Positions 1 through 8,316 of a DNA stretch of 64,000 bases are shown in pieces. This DNA is from Actinomadura barringtoniae (lineage in GTDB: Bacteria; Actinomycetota; Actinomycetes; Streptosporangiales; Streptosporangiaceae), in assembly GCF_017573505.1 (NCBI RefSeq), contig NZ_JAGEOJ010000035.1:1-64000 (forward strand), in the 5' to 3' direction. The first letter of the stretch is position 1. Every line of letters starts with the position of its first letter. The translations under genes were made by a program, and so were the position numbers. The notes under the pieces were generated by a model. The model had not been told where the DNA came from, searched no databases, and worked only from the letters and a program-made list of their open reading frames with translations.

Positions 1-348
1 CCACCCCCCCCCCGGGGGGAAAGAGGCCCCCGTGGCCCTCTAGCCACGCCACCCCCGCCAGAAGCAGCCCCGCACCGCCACAACCCCTCAACAGACGCAC
101 ACCGCCGCAGCCCCCCTAACAGGCGCCCCCGCAGCCCTGACGGGCGCACCCCCACAACCACTGACAGGCGGTCGCCTACAGCCCCAGGCGACCGCACACG
201 CACGTACGGTCGCCCCACTCACGGGCCGCCAGCCACACACGGCGGGGCACTCATGCACCCGTGCCATTACAAGGTTCCTCGGCGCTGGCGAGACACCACG
301 CACTGCAGCGCCACCAAGGATCGACGCGCGCAACGAAATCGCGTGCGA
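1..348. other. Intergenic DNA downstream of xerC
   Basis: I see no supportable gene here. The stretch is C-rich on the plus strand with loose repeats of an 'acaggcgc / acgggcgcac' type between about 100 and 200. Short open frames on both strands look like by-products of high GC. It is the 3' flank of xerC, which ends at 349 on the minus strand. Confidence 0.5.
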
Positions 349-1263
349 CTAGTCGGAGCCGCGGGGATGTGCCTGGCGGTGGACCTGCTTAAGCCGTTCG
401 GCCGATACATGCGTATAGAGCTGGGTGGTCTGAAGGGAGGCGTGACCAAGAATCTCCTGCACGCTGCGAAGGTCGGCGCCGCCCTCCAGCAAATGGGTGG
501 CCGCGCTGTGACGTAGCCCGTGCGGGCTCAAGTCAGGAACTTCCCCCACCTCGGCTATCCGGTTGTGGACGATCCGCCTGGCGCTTGTCGGGTGCAGCCG
601 ACCGCCTCGCGCGCCCAGGAAGAGCGCTGGCCCGCTCTCATCGTTGGCCAGCACCGGCCGTCCCACCCGCAGCCAGTCCTGCACCGCCCGGACGGCGGGC
701 TCTCCGATGGGCACCGTGCGTTCGCGACCACCCTTGCCCAGCACGCGCGCGGTCAGACGCCCCATGTCGAGGTCATCAATATCCAGCCCGCAAAGCTCGC
801 TGACCCGTACACCCGTGCCGTACAGCACCTCCAGGACCGCCCGGTCCCGCAAGCCGAGCGGACCGTCCGGGTCGGTCCCGTCCAGCAGCCGCCCCGCCTC
901 GTCCTGCGCCAGGACGGCCGGTAGGTCGCGCACCTGCTTGGGCGTGCCGAGCAACGGTCCGGGGTCCTTGGCCATCAATCCCCGCCGGTACAGGTGGTGG
1001 GTGAAGGCTCGTGCGGCGGCTGTACGACGCGCCAGCGTGGCGCGAGCCCTGCCCTTTGCATGCTGCTGGGCCAGCCACCCGCGAAGCACCCCGATGTCCA
1101 GCTCGCTCGGCCCCTGCACACCCACATCATCCGCGTACCGGCAAAGGTCGTTCAGGTCGCCCATGTAGGCGCGCAGCGTGTGGGGCGAGACGCCCCGGTC
1201 GGCCCGCAGATGGCGCTCGAACTCGGCCAGGGCCTCGAGCGCCCAGCCGTCGTCACTGGTCAC
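349..1263 (-). CDS. xerC: Tyrosine recombinase XerC
   Basis: Site-specific tyrosine recombinase that would resolve chromosome dimers at dif with a partner recombinase. The 304-residue protein has an N-terminal SAM-like core-binding domain (about 10-95) and a C-terminal catalytic domain. All six active-site residues are visible: R153 (GVRVSELCGL), K177 (LGKGG), H248 and R251 (LSPHGLRHSAATH), H274 (ILGHASLQTT) and nucleophile Y283. I use a GTG at 1263; an in-frame GTG at 1272 adds three residues, and neither has a clear Shine-Dalgarno. Length is normal for XerC/D. It is divergent from yraN, and the position next to yraN-yifB-dprA matches other actinobacterial chromosomes, so it is a housekeeping gene rather than a mobile-element integrase. 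Confidence 0.93.
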   Translation of the reverse strand: MTSDDGWALEALAEFERHLRADRGVSPHTLRAYMGDLNDLCRYADDVGVQGPSELDIGVLRGWLAQQHAKGRARATLARRTAAARAFTHHLYRRGLMAKDPGPLLGTPKQVRDLPAVLAQDEAGRLLDGTDPDGPLGLRDRAVLEVLYGTGVRVSELCGLDIDDLDMGRLTARVLGKGGRERTVPIGEPAVRAVQDWLRVGRPVLANDESGPALFLGARGGRLHPTSARRIVHNRIAEVGEVPDLSPHGLRHSAATHLLEGGADLRSVQEILGHASLQTTQLYTHVSAERLKQVHRQAHPRGSD

Positions 1264-1343
1264 GGTCGCCACGCTGCGCGAACGCCCGCGGCAAAGCAAG
1301 CACCGCAAGCCGGTTTCGGCCGATAAGCCGGTTCCTCGAAAAG

Positions 1344-1352
1344 TTATCCACA
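1344..1352 (+). promoter_or_regulatory. DnaA-box-like 9-mer
   Basis: TTATCCACA, identical to the strict bacterial DnaA box, lies in the 150-bp divergent spacer between xerC and yraN. No second box was noticed nearby, so it is not an origin. It could be a regulatory or titration site, or chance. Confidence 0.35.
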
Positions 1353-1415
1353 GAACGGGATTCGGCTTCCTTCGGCTCGCCGCCCCCGGCAACGTCAAAG
1401 GCGGAGGTGAGCCCG

Positions 1416-2129
1416 ATGAACGCGAACACGAGTCTCGGCCGCCGCGGTGAGGACGCTGCGGCCCACTACCTGAACCTGATCGGCTGGAAGGTCGTCGATC
1501 GCAACTGGCGATGCCGCCTGGGAGAGATCGACATCGTCGCCCACGACGGCCGCGCACCCGTCGTCTGCGAGGTCAAGACCCGAAGCAGCGACCAGTTCGG
1601 CAGCCCGTTCGAGGCGATCACACACGAGAAGGCCGTCCGGTTACGCCGCCTAGCCTGGCGCTGGGCAGCCGAGCACGGCGTCCCCGGCGCCTCGATCCGC
1701 GTCGACGTCCTATGCCTGATCCCCGCACCCAATCCGGGCGCCCGGCGATCAGACCGGGTCATCCCAACTCAGAACCGGAGCGCTCACGCACGCAACCGGG
1801 GCGTCCCCGCACCCTGCGGCGGTGTCCCCGCCCCAAGACCACCAGGCTACGCAGGCCGCCTAGCCGCAAGCCACCCACACGAGAGCCGCCTAGACGAAGC
1901 ACGCTCGACGTCACCCCGTTCAGCAGCAGACCCGCCGAGCACGGATCGGTCAAGCACAGGTGAGCCAAGCACGGGCCTGCCGGACCCAGGTTGGTCGAGC
2001 ACGGACCAGCCAAACGCGGGTGAGGAGCCGGGTCGGCCGAACGCGGGTCGGCCGGGCAAGGGGCGGGCGAACGCGAGCCTGCCGGTCGTCGATGGCTTCG
2101 AGGTCGAGCACATCCGGGAGGTGATCTGA
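1416..2129 (+). CDS. yraN: YraN/UPF0102 family protein with a repeat insertion
   Basis: Small nuclease-fold protein of unproven function, usually found beside yifB and dprA. The ATG at 1416 is preceded by a strong Shine-Dalgarno (GGAGGTGA, 1403-1410). Residues 1 to about 105 carry the conserved core: GRRGEDAAAHYL, then GEIDIVAHDG and CEVKTRSS, the E..D..E-K pattern of restriction-endonuclease-like folds. The final conserved strand (FEVEHIREVI) lies at the extreme C-terminus. Between them is an insertion of roughly 95 residues absent from ordinary family members of about 120 residues. Its second half is a 15-bp tandem array giving a five-residue P-S/N-T/A-G-x repeat. The stop codon directly abuts the ATG of yifB, so the two are probably coupled. 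Confidence 0.85.
   Translation: MNANTSLGRRGEDAAAHYLNLIGWKVVDRNWRCRLGEIDIVAHDGRAPVVCEVKTRSSDQFGSPFEAITHEKAVRLRRLAWRWAAEHGVPGASIRVDVLCLIPAPNPGARRSDRVIPTQNRSAHARNRGVPAPCGGVPAPRPPGYAGRLAASHPHESRLDEARSTSPRSAADPPSTDRSSTGEPSTGLPDPGWSSTDQPNAGEEPGRPNAGRPGKGRANASLPVVDGFEVEHIREVI
1936..2082 (+). repeat. 15-bp coding minisatellite in yraN
   Basis: About ten imperfect tandem copies of a 15-bp unit close to cgagcacgggtcggc (starts at 1936, 1951, 1966, 1981, 1996, 2011, then a 12-bp unit at 2026, then 2038, 2053 and 2068). The period is five codons, so copy-number changes keep the yraN frame. Confidence 0.85.
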
Positions 2130-3671
2130 ATGGCGCTCGCCAAGACCCGTTCCGTGGCCCTGGTCGGCGTCGAGGGGTTCGTGGTGGACGTCGAGGCCGC
2201 GATCACCAGTGGCGTGCCGGGCCTGCATCTCGTCGGCCTGCCCGACGCCGCGCTGAACGAGGCGCGCGACCGCGTGCGGGCAGCGATCTTCACATCGACC
2301 AGCGAGGACTGGCCCAATCGCCACGTCACCGTGTCGCTGTTCCCCGCGAGCCTGCCCAAGCGTGGATCGATCTTCGATGTGGCCATCGCGATCGCGCTGC
2401 TGGCCGCCGCCGAGGCCATACCGGCGCGGGCGTGCGCCGACCTGGTGATGATCGGCGAACTGGGGCTGGACGGCAGGATCCGCGCCGTTCCCGGCGTCCT
2501 GCCCGCCGTGCTCGCCGCCGCGAACGCCGGTTACGGAGCGGTGGTCGTGCCTCAGGCCAACGCCGCAGAAGCCGACCTCGTGCCAGACCTCAAGGTGATC
2601 GGCGCCGCCTCACTCCGCGCCCTCCTCTGCCACCTGCGCGACGAACCGCCGCCCGCAGAGGACGAGGAGGAGACACCCGACTCACCAGCTGCCCGCGTGC
2701 GCGACCAGCGCCCAGGTCTCGACCTGGCCGACGTCCGCGGCCAAGCAGAAGCACGCCGAGCACTCGAGATCAGCGCGGCCGGAGGACATCACCTCTACTT
2801 CTCCGGCCCACCCGGCTGCGGCAAGACAATGCTCGCCGAACGCCTCCCGACCCTCCTCCCATCCCTAGAACCAGAAGCAGCCCTGGAGGTCACCGCGATC
2901 CACTCCGTGGCCGGAGCACTCCCGCCCGGCCAACCGCTGATCACCAAACCGCCGTTCTGCGCCCCACACCACACCGCCACCCGCGCGGCCATGGTCGGCG
3001 GAGGCTCCGGTCGCGTCCTGCAACCCGGCGCCGTCTCACTAGCCCACAGAGGCATCCTCTTCCTCGATGAAGCACCCGAGTTCATAGGCGGCGTCCTGGA
3101 CGCGCTCCGCCAACCTCTTGAGGAGGGCGAGGTCCGCATCGCCCGTTCCGAAGGCACCGCCTCGTTCCCAGCCGCCTTCACTCTCGTCCTCGCTGCCAAC
3201 CCATGCCCCTGCGCCGCCGCCAAAGACGTGGACTGTTCGTGCGCACCATCCATCAGGCGCCGATACCTAGCCCGCATCTCCGGCCCGCTCCTCGACCGCA
3301 TCGACCTGAAGCTCGAACTCCACCCCGCCACCCGCGCCGAGCTCCGTTACGACCTGGAGTTCGCGGAGTCCAGCGACGTGGTGGCCGAACGGGTCCTGAT
3401 GGCACGCCAGCGCACCGCCGACCGGCTGTCGGACACCCCCTGGCGTTCCAACTCCGCGATCCCAGGCCCCGAACTGCGCCGCCGCTTCACTCCCCCACCT
3501 GAGGCGATGAAGTCGGCTGACGATGCGCTCTCGAACGGCACGCTCAGCGCTCGTGGCCTGGACCGCGTGCTGCGCGTCGCCTGGACCATTGCCGACCTGG
3601 CCGGTCGCGACCTCCCGAACGCCGACGACGTGGGCGGCGCGCTCGCTCTCTGGAGCGGGAGGCGTCCATGA
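2130..3671 (+). CDS. yifB: YifB/ComM-family AAA+ ATPase (Mg-chelatase-like)
   Basis: A 513-residue AAA+ protein of the YifB/ComM family, related to magnesium chelatase subunit I. ComM in competent bacteria is a helicase promoting branch migration during natural transformation; the actinobacterial role is not established. The N-terminal Lon-protease-like fold begins with TRSVALVGVEGFVVDVE. The ATPase has Walker A GPPGCGKTML near residue 228 and Walker B ILFLDEAPE near 311, followed by NPCPC and a cysteine-rich insert (CSC). The start directly follows the yraN stop. The end overlaps dprA by four bases (ATGA, 3668-3671), implying a yraN-yifB-dprA operon. Confidence 0.93.
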   Translation: MALAKTRSVALVGVEGFVVDVEAAITSGVPGLHLVGLPDAALNEARDRVRAAIFTSTSEDWPNRHVTVSLFPASLPKRGSIFDVAIAIALLAAAEAIPARACADLVMIGELGLDGRIRAVPGVLPAVLAAANAGYGAVVVPQANAAEADLVPDLKVIGAASLRALLCHLRDEPPPAEDEEETPDSPAARVRDQRPGLDLADVRGQAEARRALEISAAGGHHLYFSGPPGCGKTMLAERLPTLLPSLEPEAALEVTAIHSVAGALPPGQPLITKPPFCAPHHTATRAAMVGGGSGRVLQPGAVSLAHRGILFLDEAPEFIGGVLDALRQPLEEGEVRIARSEGTASFPAAFTLVLAANPCPCAAAKDVDCSCAPSIRRRYLARISGPLLDRIDLKLELHPATRAELRYDLEFAESSDVVAERVLMARQRTADRLSDTPWRSNSAIPGPELRRRFTPPPEAMKSADDALSNGTLSARGLDRVLRVAWTIADLAGRDLPNADDVGGALALWSGRRP

Positions 3672-4813
3672 ACGACCGACTGGCCCGCGCGACCCTGACC
3701 GCGATCGCCGAGCCCGGCGACACCCTCATGGGCCGCCTGATCCATGCCGCCGGCCCGACCGGCGCCCTCGAAGCCGTACGTACGACCCAACCCCCAGAGG
3801 AGCTGACGACCAACCGGCAAGAGCTCAAACGCCTCATCACCCGCTTGGAGTCGTGGCGCATCAAGCTCTCGGCCTGCGATCCCGCCGCCGACCTGGCCAT
3901 CGCCGAACGACTCAACATCCGCCTCGTCTGCCCAGGCGAGCCCGAATGGCCGACCACCCTGGACGATCTGCATCACGACCGCCCGTACGCTCTCTGGATC
4001 CGCGGCTCAGGCGATCTCCGCTACACCTGCCTGCGTTCGGTCGCCGTCGTGGGTTCCCGCGCAGCCTCCGCGTACGGCATCCGTGTCGCGTCCGAGCTGG
4101 CCTCCGAGCTCGCCGAGCAAGGCTGGGCGGTCATCTCGGGCGGCGCCATGGGCATCGACGCCGCAGCCCACCGCGGCGCCCTGGCCGTCGACGGCCCCAC
4201 AGTCGCCGTCTTCGCCAACGGCGTCGACGTCCCCTACCCGGCCTGCAACGACGGCCTCTTCACCGAGATGGCGGCCCGTTCGCTCCTGGTCAGCGAGTCG
4301 CCCCCGGGCGTACACCCCACCCGCCTGCGCTTCCTGGTCCGCAACCGAGTCATCGCCGCCCTGTCCCGAGGAACGGTCGTGGTCGAAGCAGCCCGCCGCA
4401 GCGGCGCCCTGGGCACCGCCTCCTGGGCCCGCAAACTAGGCCGAGTCCTCATGGCCGTCCCCGGCCCCGTCCACTCGATCGCCTCCGTCGGCTGCCACAG
4501 ACTCATCCGCGAGGACGCCACCCTCGTCACCTGCCCTGCCGAGGTCATCGAAGCCGTGGGCCGCATCGGTGCCGACCTGGCCCCCGAACCCGCAGCTCCA
4601 GTCCTGCCCCGCGACAAACTCGACCAGACCACCCGAGCCGTACTGGAGGCCATCCCCGCCAGAGGCCCCACAGGCCCAGCCCAGATCGCCGCCAAGGCCG
4701 GCGTAGACCTCCCCACCGTCAACGGAAAGCTGGGCCTCCTATCAGCCGCCGGCTTCGTAGAACGAGCCCCCGGCGGCTGGCGCCTAACAAAAACCGCCAA
4801 ATCCCGCCAGTAG
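3668..4813 (+). CDS. dprA: DNA-processing protein DprA/Smf
   Basis: Single-strand DNA-binding protein that loads RecA on incoming DNA in transformable bacteria; in actinomycetes its role is less clear. The 381-residue protein has the Rossmann-like DprA core from about residue 124 (VAVVGSRAASAYG, SGGAMGIDAAAHRGAL, FANGVDVPYP). A C-terminal winged-helix-like DML1 domain follows (about 315-375, ending AAGFVERAPGGWRL). The ATG at 3668 overlaps the yifB stop. The downstream 680 bp is a repeat-bearing spacer, so dprA ends the operon. Confidence 0.93.
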   Translation: MNDRLARATLTAIAEPGDTLMGRLIHAAGPTGALEAVRTTQPPEELTTNRQELKRLITRLESWRIKLSACDPAADLAIAERLNIRLVCPGEPEWPTTLDDLHHDRPYALWIRGSGDLRYTCLRSVAVVGSRAASAYGIRVASELASELAEQGWAVISGGAMGIDAAAHRGALAVDGPTVAVFANGVDVPYPACNDGLFTEMAARSLLVSESPPGVHPTRLRFLVRNRVIAALSRGTVVVEAARRSGALGTASWARKLGRVLMAVPGPVHSIASVGCHRLIREDATLVTCPAEVIEAVGRIGADLAPEPAAPVLPRDKLDQTTRAVLEAIPARGPTGPAQIAAKAGVDLPTVNGKLGLLSAAGFVERAPGGWRLTKTAKSRQ

Positions 4814-5496
4814 CGCCCTCGCTAACCAACGCACCGCCGTCGCCATGCACTCCTACCAGTCAACGCGCGCCGAACCCTCACCGCCAGGTACGAGGCGCGG
4901 CGCGGGCCCTCAAGACGCGTCACGCCCCCACGGCTAGGTGGGAGAACACGGCACGGGCCGCTCAAGACGCGCCGCGCCCTGACCGTCCTGGTGAGAGCGC
5001 GGCGGGCCACTCATGAGGCGCCGCGTGCTGATGCGCCCGAGCCCGCCTACGTGAGATTGAGCTGGTCGAGCGCGAGGCTTTGGCCAGCCAGGCACAGACG
5101 TGTGGCTCTTGGCACGGTGTTCCTTGGAGCGGAGCTTGGGGCGGGCGCAGCTGGGTCTGGGTGTGAAGGCGTTGGGCCTCGGGCGTTGAACCTCGGGCGT
5201 CGCGCGTCGCGCGTCGCGCGTTGGGCGTCGCGCGTTGGGCGTCGCGCGTTGGGCGTCGCGCGTTGGGCGTCGCGCGTTGGGCGTCGCGCGTTGGGCGTCG
5301 CGCGATGGGCGTCGCGCGTTGCGGCCTTGGGCGTTGCGGCCTTGGGCGTTGCGGCCTTGGGCGTTGCGGCCTTGGGCGTTGCGGCCTTGGGCGTTGGGTG
5401 TTGAACCTCGGGCGTCGCGCGTTGCGGCCTTGGGCGTTGGGAGTGTGGGGTGAGGCGCTGTGGGCTCGAGTGGAGGGGGCCTCCAGGGCTCGGGGA
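4814..5496. other. Repeat-containing intergenic region between dprA and the DUF2469 gene
   Basis: About 680 bp separating two convergent genes, with no supportable gene. It holds a compound tandem array (5199-5393). Other traces of sequence amplification include two copies of a 'caagacgcg' motif near 4912 and 4971. Open frames crossing the array encode only repeats and have no homologous look. Confidence 0.6.
5199..5393. repeat. Compound 7/14/15-bp minisatellite
   Basis: Three 7-bp cgtcgcg-type units (5199-5220) lead into seven near-perfect 14-bp units ttgggcgtcgcgcg (5221-5318; the last starts with a). These are followed by five identical 15-bp units ttgcggccttgggcg (5319-5393). The units share the ttgggcg motif, suggesting the 15-mer evolved from the 14-mer. 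There are no spacers, so this is not a CRISPR array. Confidence 0.9.
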
Positions 5497-5811
5497 TTAC
5501 TGGTCGGCGGGGAGTTCTAGGTCGCTGGTGGCCAGCTCTTCTACGTTGACGTCCTTGAAGGTGACCACGCGGACGTTCTTGACGAAGCGAGCCGGGCGGT
5601 ACATGTCCCAGACCCAGGCGTCCTGCATGGTGAGCTCGAAGAAGACTTCACCGTTGTCGGTGTTGCGGACCTGGAGGTCCACGGAGTTGGTGAGGTAGAA
5701 CCGGCGCTCGGTCTCGACGACGTACGTGAACAGGCGCACGACGTCGCGGTACTCGCGATAGAGCTGCAGCTCCATCTCGGTCTCGTACTTTTCAAGATCC
5801 TCAGCAGACAC
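5497..5811 (-). CDS. DUF2469 family protein
   Basis: Conserved actinobacterial protein of unknown function (104 residues), matching the M. tuberculosis Rv2901c type. It opens with the near-invariant SAEDLEKYETEMEL and contains VVETERRFYLTNSV and DAWVWDMYRPARFVK. The start is a GTG at 5811. The gene normally sits between rnhB and yraN, as it does here apart from the inserted vanZ-like gene. No membrane segment or signal peptide. Confidence 0.93.
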   Translation of the reverse strand: MSAEDLEKYETEMELQLYREYRDVVRLFTYVVETERRFYLTNSVDLQVRNTDNGEVFFELTMQDAWVWDMYRPARFVKNVRVVTFKDVNVEELATSDLELPADQ

Positions 5812-6046
5812 CGCTTACCCCCTCGGCCACTCGTTCCGGCTCGCCCCTAGAGACGTTAGCCAGCTCCACCCGTAGAGGGTATGGGAGATCCCGGACCAGC
5901 ACCCAGAGTAGTCGGCCGATCCGGTCCAGGAAACGATCTTGAGGAGGAGTGGTATTGGGGCGAATGGTCCATGGGGATCGCTGCATGGGCCTTCGAGTAA
6001 GGGGTAAAGACCTGGCGGCGCGCAGGCGGTGGGCGGAGGAGCGGAC

Positions 6047-6541
6047 ATGGACACGCAGGTCGAAATGAACCAACCCGGGACGGCGGTCGGGATGCCCCGG
6101 TGGTTCATCACCGGGCTGCGGGTCCTGGCGGTTCTGGCGGCGCTGGCGTTCCTGGCCGCCTTCTCGTACGTGGCGTACAAGATCACACTCACGCCCGTTC
6201 ATGATCATGGGCAGGCGGGTGGCAACACCGATCCGGGCAAGTCGCTGCGGTTCTACCTGGACCGGCCGACGAAGGAGACGATCGTCCAGGTCGGCGGCAA
6301 CCTCATGCTGCTGGCGCCGCTCGGGATCCTGCTGCCGGTCGTGTCCACGAGGCTGCGGGGGCCGCTCAGGCTCGCGCTGGTCAGCGGGCTGATCTCACTG
6401 ACGATCGAGACCGCCCAGGGGCTGTCCGTGGACGGGCGCGCTTTCGACATCGACGACGTCATTCTCAATACCGCGGGCGTCGTCATCGCCTATCTCTTCG
6501 TCGGGCGGAAGGTCTCCCGGCTGGTTCGGGGCCGCGACTAG
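6047..6541 (+). CDS. VanZ-like membrane protein
   Basis: Small integral membrane protein of the VanZ family (about 164 residues). Family members include a teicoplanin-resistance accessory protein, but most have no known role. A first membrane helix lies near residues 25-48. Further helices follow a conserved GGNLMLLAPLGILLP, then IETAQGLSVDGRAFDIDDVILNTAG, the usual acidic VanZ signature. The ATG at 6047 has a Shine-Dalgarno GGAGGA at 6035-6040; a GTG at 6029 is less well placed. The last 147 bp overlap the 3' end of rnhB on the other strand. Confidence 0.8.
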   Translation: MDTQVEMNQPGTAVGMPRWFITGLRVLAVLAALAFLAAFSYVAYKITLTPVHDHGQAGGNTDPGKSLRFYLDRPTKETIVQVGGNLMLLAPLGILLPVVSTRLRGPLRLALVSGLISLTIETAQGLSVDGRAFDIDDVILNTAGVVIAYLFVGRKVSRLVRGRD

Positions 6542-7189
6542 CCGGGCGGCGCGGCCGACGTTGACGAACGAGAAGCGGTGCTCGGGGCATGGGCCGTGTT
6601 CGGCCAGCGCGGCGGTGTGCTCGCGCGTGCTGTAGCCCTTGTGCACGTCGAAGCCGTAGTCGGGATAGACCTTGTGCAGGTCCTTCATGATCCGGTCTCG
6701 GGTGACCTTGGCGATGATCGAGGCGGCGGCGACGCACGCGGCCACCTGGTCGCCCTTGATCACGTTCAGGCTCGGAACCTCCAGGCCCGGCACGCGGAAC
6801 CCGTCGCTGAGCACGTACGCGGGACGGCGATCAAGCGCCACCAGCGCGCGGCGCATGCCGGTCACGTTGCACCGGTGAACGCCGATCCGGTCGATGTCGT
6901 GGCACGGGATCACGATCGCGCTCCAGGCCTCGGCGCGCTCGACGATCTTCTCGTACAGCATCTCGCGGCGGGCCGGCGTGACGAGCTTGGAGTCGGTCAG
7001 CCCTTCGATCTTGCCCTTGGCGCCGCGCCGCAGGATGACCGCGCCCACGACCAGCGGGCCGGCGCACGCGCCCCGCCCCGCCTCGTCGACCCCGGCCACC
7101 GGGGTGAAGCCCGCGTGCTCCAAGGCCCGTTCGTAGGCGTGGAGACCCGCGTCCCGGCGCGGCGTGTAGCGGAGGGGACGACCGTTCAT
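6395..7189 (-). CDS. rnhB: Ribonuclease HII
   Basis: Cleaves RNA in RNA-DNA hybrids and removes single ribonucleotides misincorporated in DNA. The catalytic DEDD set is visible: D and E in VAGVDEAGRG, D in LSDGFRVPG and D in IKGDQVAACVAAASI. HKGYSTREH is the conserved substrate-side loop. The start is taken as ATG 7189 (MNGRPLRYTPRR), giving 264 residues; an in-frame extension to 7213 is possible. After the family core ends (SFVNVGRAARL) there is an acidic tail of about 45 residues encoded antisense to the vanZ-like gene, an unusual convergent overlap. Confidence 0.92.
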   Translation of the reverse strand: MNGRPLRYTPRRDAGLHAYERALEHAGFTPVAGVDEAGRGACAGPLVVGAVILRRGAKGKIEGLTDSKLVTPARREMLYEKIVERAEAWSAIVIPCHDIDRIGVHRCNVTGMRRALVALDRRPAYVLSDGFRVPGLEVPSLNVIKGDQVAACVAAASIIAKVTRDRIMKDLHKVYPDYGFDVHKGYSTREHTAALAEHGPCPEHRFSFVNVGRAARLVAAPNQPGDLPPDEEIGDDDARGIENDVVDVESAPVHGQPLGGLDRQ

Positions 7190-7364
7190 GCTTCGAAGCG
7201 TACGTGGCCACAAACCCGCAAGGCCCCCCGAATCCCCCGTTCCGCAAGGGCGGATCGGGGGCGGGCCTCGCCATCAGCGCAAACGCCGTTCAGCCTCGGC
7301 AACGTCTGCGACGGTTGCCCGGTCAGCCGCAGTGACGTCTGCGGCGGCGTTCGCCCCGTTCAGC

Positions 7365-7436
7365 TTCAGCCGCACGGCGTCCGCGGCGTTCAGCCGCACG
7401 GCGTCCGCGGCGTTCAGCCGCACGGCGTCCGCGCCG
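7365..7436. repeat. 24-bp minisatellite, three copies
   Basis: Three tandem 24-bp units ttcagccgcacggcgtccgcggcg (7365-7388, 7389-7412, 7413-7436; the last has one change), flanked by degenerate 'ttcagc..cgg.g' copies from about 7290. The array abuts the end of lepB1 at 7438 and fills most of the 248-bp spacer before rnhB. No gene is visible in this spacer. Confidence 0.85.
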
Positions 7437-7437
7437 T

Positions 7438-8316
7438 TCAGCTTCGGCGGCGTTTGCGGCGGCGGTTGAGGAGAGCGACCGGCGTTGCGCCGACAAGCCC
7501 CAGCGCGAACGGAGCTGAGGGCGCCAGAGCAGCGTTCACGCCGGGCTGATCGAAGGTCTTGGGGATCGGCAGCGTGCCCATGTGGTTGAACGGCCAGACG
7601 ATCACGAACGCGCGCCCGATCACGCGATTGATCGGGATCGTTCCGCCGCCCGGATCCTCGCGGTGGTTACGGGAGTCGTACGACACCTCGCGGTGATCTC
7701 CCATGACCCACAGCTCGCCCTTGCCGACAGTGACCTCGAACGGGATCTCCGACGGCTTGTTCTGCTCACCGGTCTGCGGGTCGGTGTAAAGGTAGGACTT
7801 CTCATCCAGCGGAACACCGTTCACCGTGACCCGCCCCTGCGCGTCGCAGCACTTCACCCGATCGCCCGGGACTCCGATGACCCGCTTGATGTAGTCCTTC
7901 TCCCCCGGCACGATGCCGAACGCGCTACCGAGCCAATGGAAGAACTTCGACACCGGGTTGGACGGCTTGGAAACGTTCGCCTCAGGGCTCTGGTCCCAAG
8001 AGTCGACGCCGTTGAACACCACGACATCCCCGTGCTTGATGTCCCGCGTATGGAAGACAATCTTGTTGACCAGCACGCGGTCGCCGACCTGGAGGGTGTT
8101 CTCCATAGACCCGGACGGGATGTAGAACGCCTGCACGGCGAACATCTTGATGAGCAGCGCCAAGGCCAGCGCGACCCCGATGAGGACCGGCAGCTCTTTC
8201 CAGAACGAGCCCTGCTTCTTCCTACGTCTCCCCCGGCTCGGCGGAGCATCATCCGCGTCGCCAGAGGCCACAGCCGACTCTTCTTCAGGTGCCGTGTCCT
8301 CGGCCTCGGAACGCAC
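7438..8316 (-). CDS. lepB: Type I signal peptidase (paralogue 1)
   Basis: Membrane-bound signal peptidase that removes signal peptides of Sec/Tat exported proteins outside the membrane. It has 292 residues: an acidic cytoplasmic N-terminus, basic GRRRKKQG, one membrane helix (about 43-62), then the catalytic Ser in IPSGSMENTL and general-base Lys in DYIKRVIGVPGD. The box GDHREVSYDSR follows, and a second hydrophobic segment with a basic end (NRRRKRRRS) closes the protein, as in streptomycete enzymes with a C-terminal anchor. Start is a GTG at 8316 after a purine-rich GGGGGAG. It closely resembles the second copy at 9374-10330. Confidence 0.93.
   Translation of the reverse strand: MRSEAEDTAPEEESAVASGDADDAPPSRGRRRKKQGSFWKELPVLIGVALALALLIKMFAVQAFYIPSGSMENTLQVGDRVLVNKIVFHTRDIKHGDVVVFNGVDSWDQSPEANVSKPSNPVSKFFHWLGSAFGIVPGEKDYIKRVIGVPGDRVKCCDAQGRVTVNGVPLDEKSYLYTDPQTGEQNKPSEIPFEVTVGKGELWVMGDHREVSYDSRNHREDPGGGTIPINRVIGRAFVIVWPFNHMGTLPIPKTFDQPGVNAALAPSAPFALGLVGATPVALLNRRRKRRRS

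Noticed and set aside
349..1263. Integrase marking a prophage or integrative element
   Set aside because: The protein is a XerC-type recombinase in its normal chromosomal setting; no tRNA att site, phage or conjugation genes are present.
5199..5393. Possible CRISPR array
   Set aside because: Units are 14-15 bp, directly abutting, without unique spacers; no cas genes nearby.
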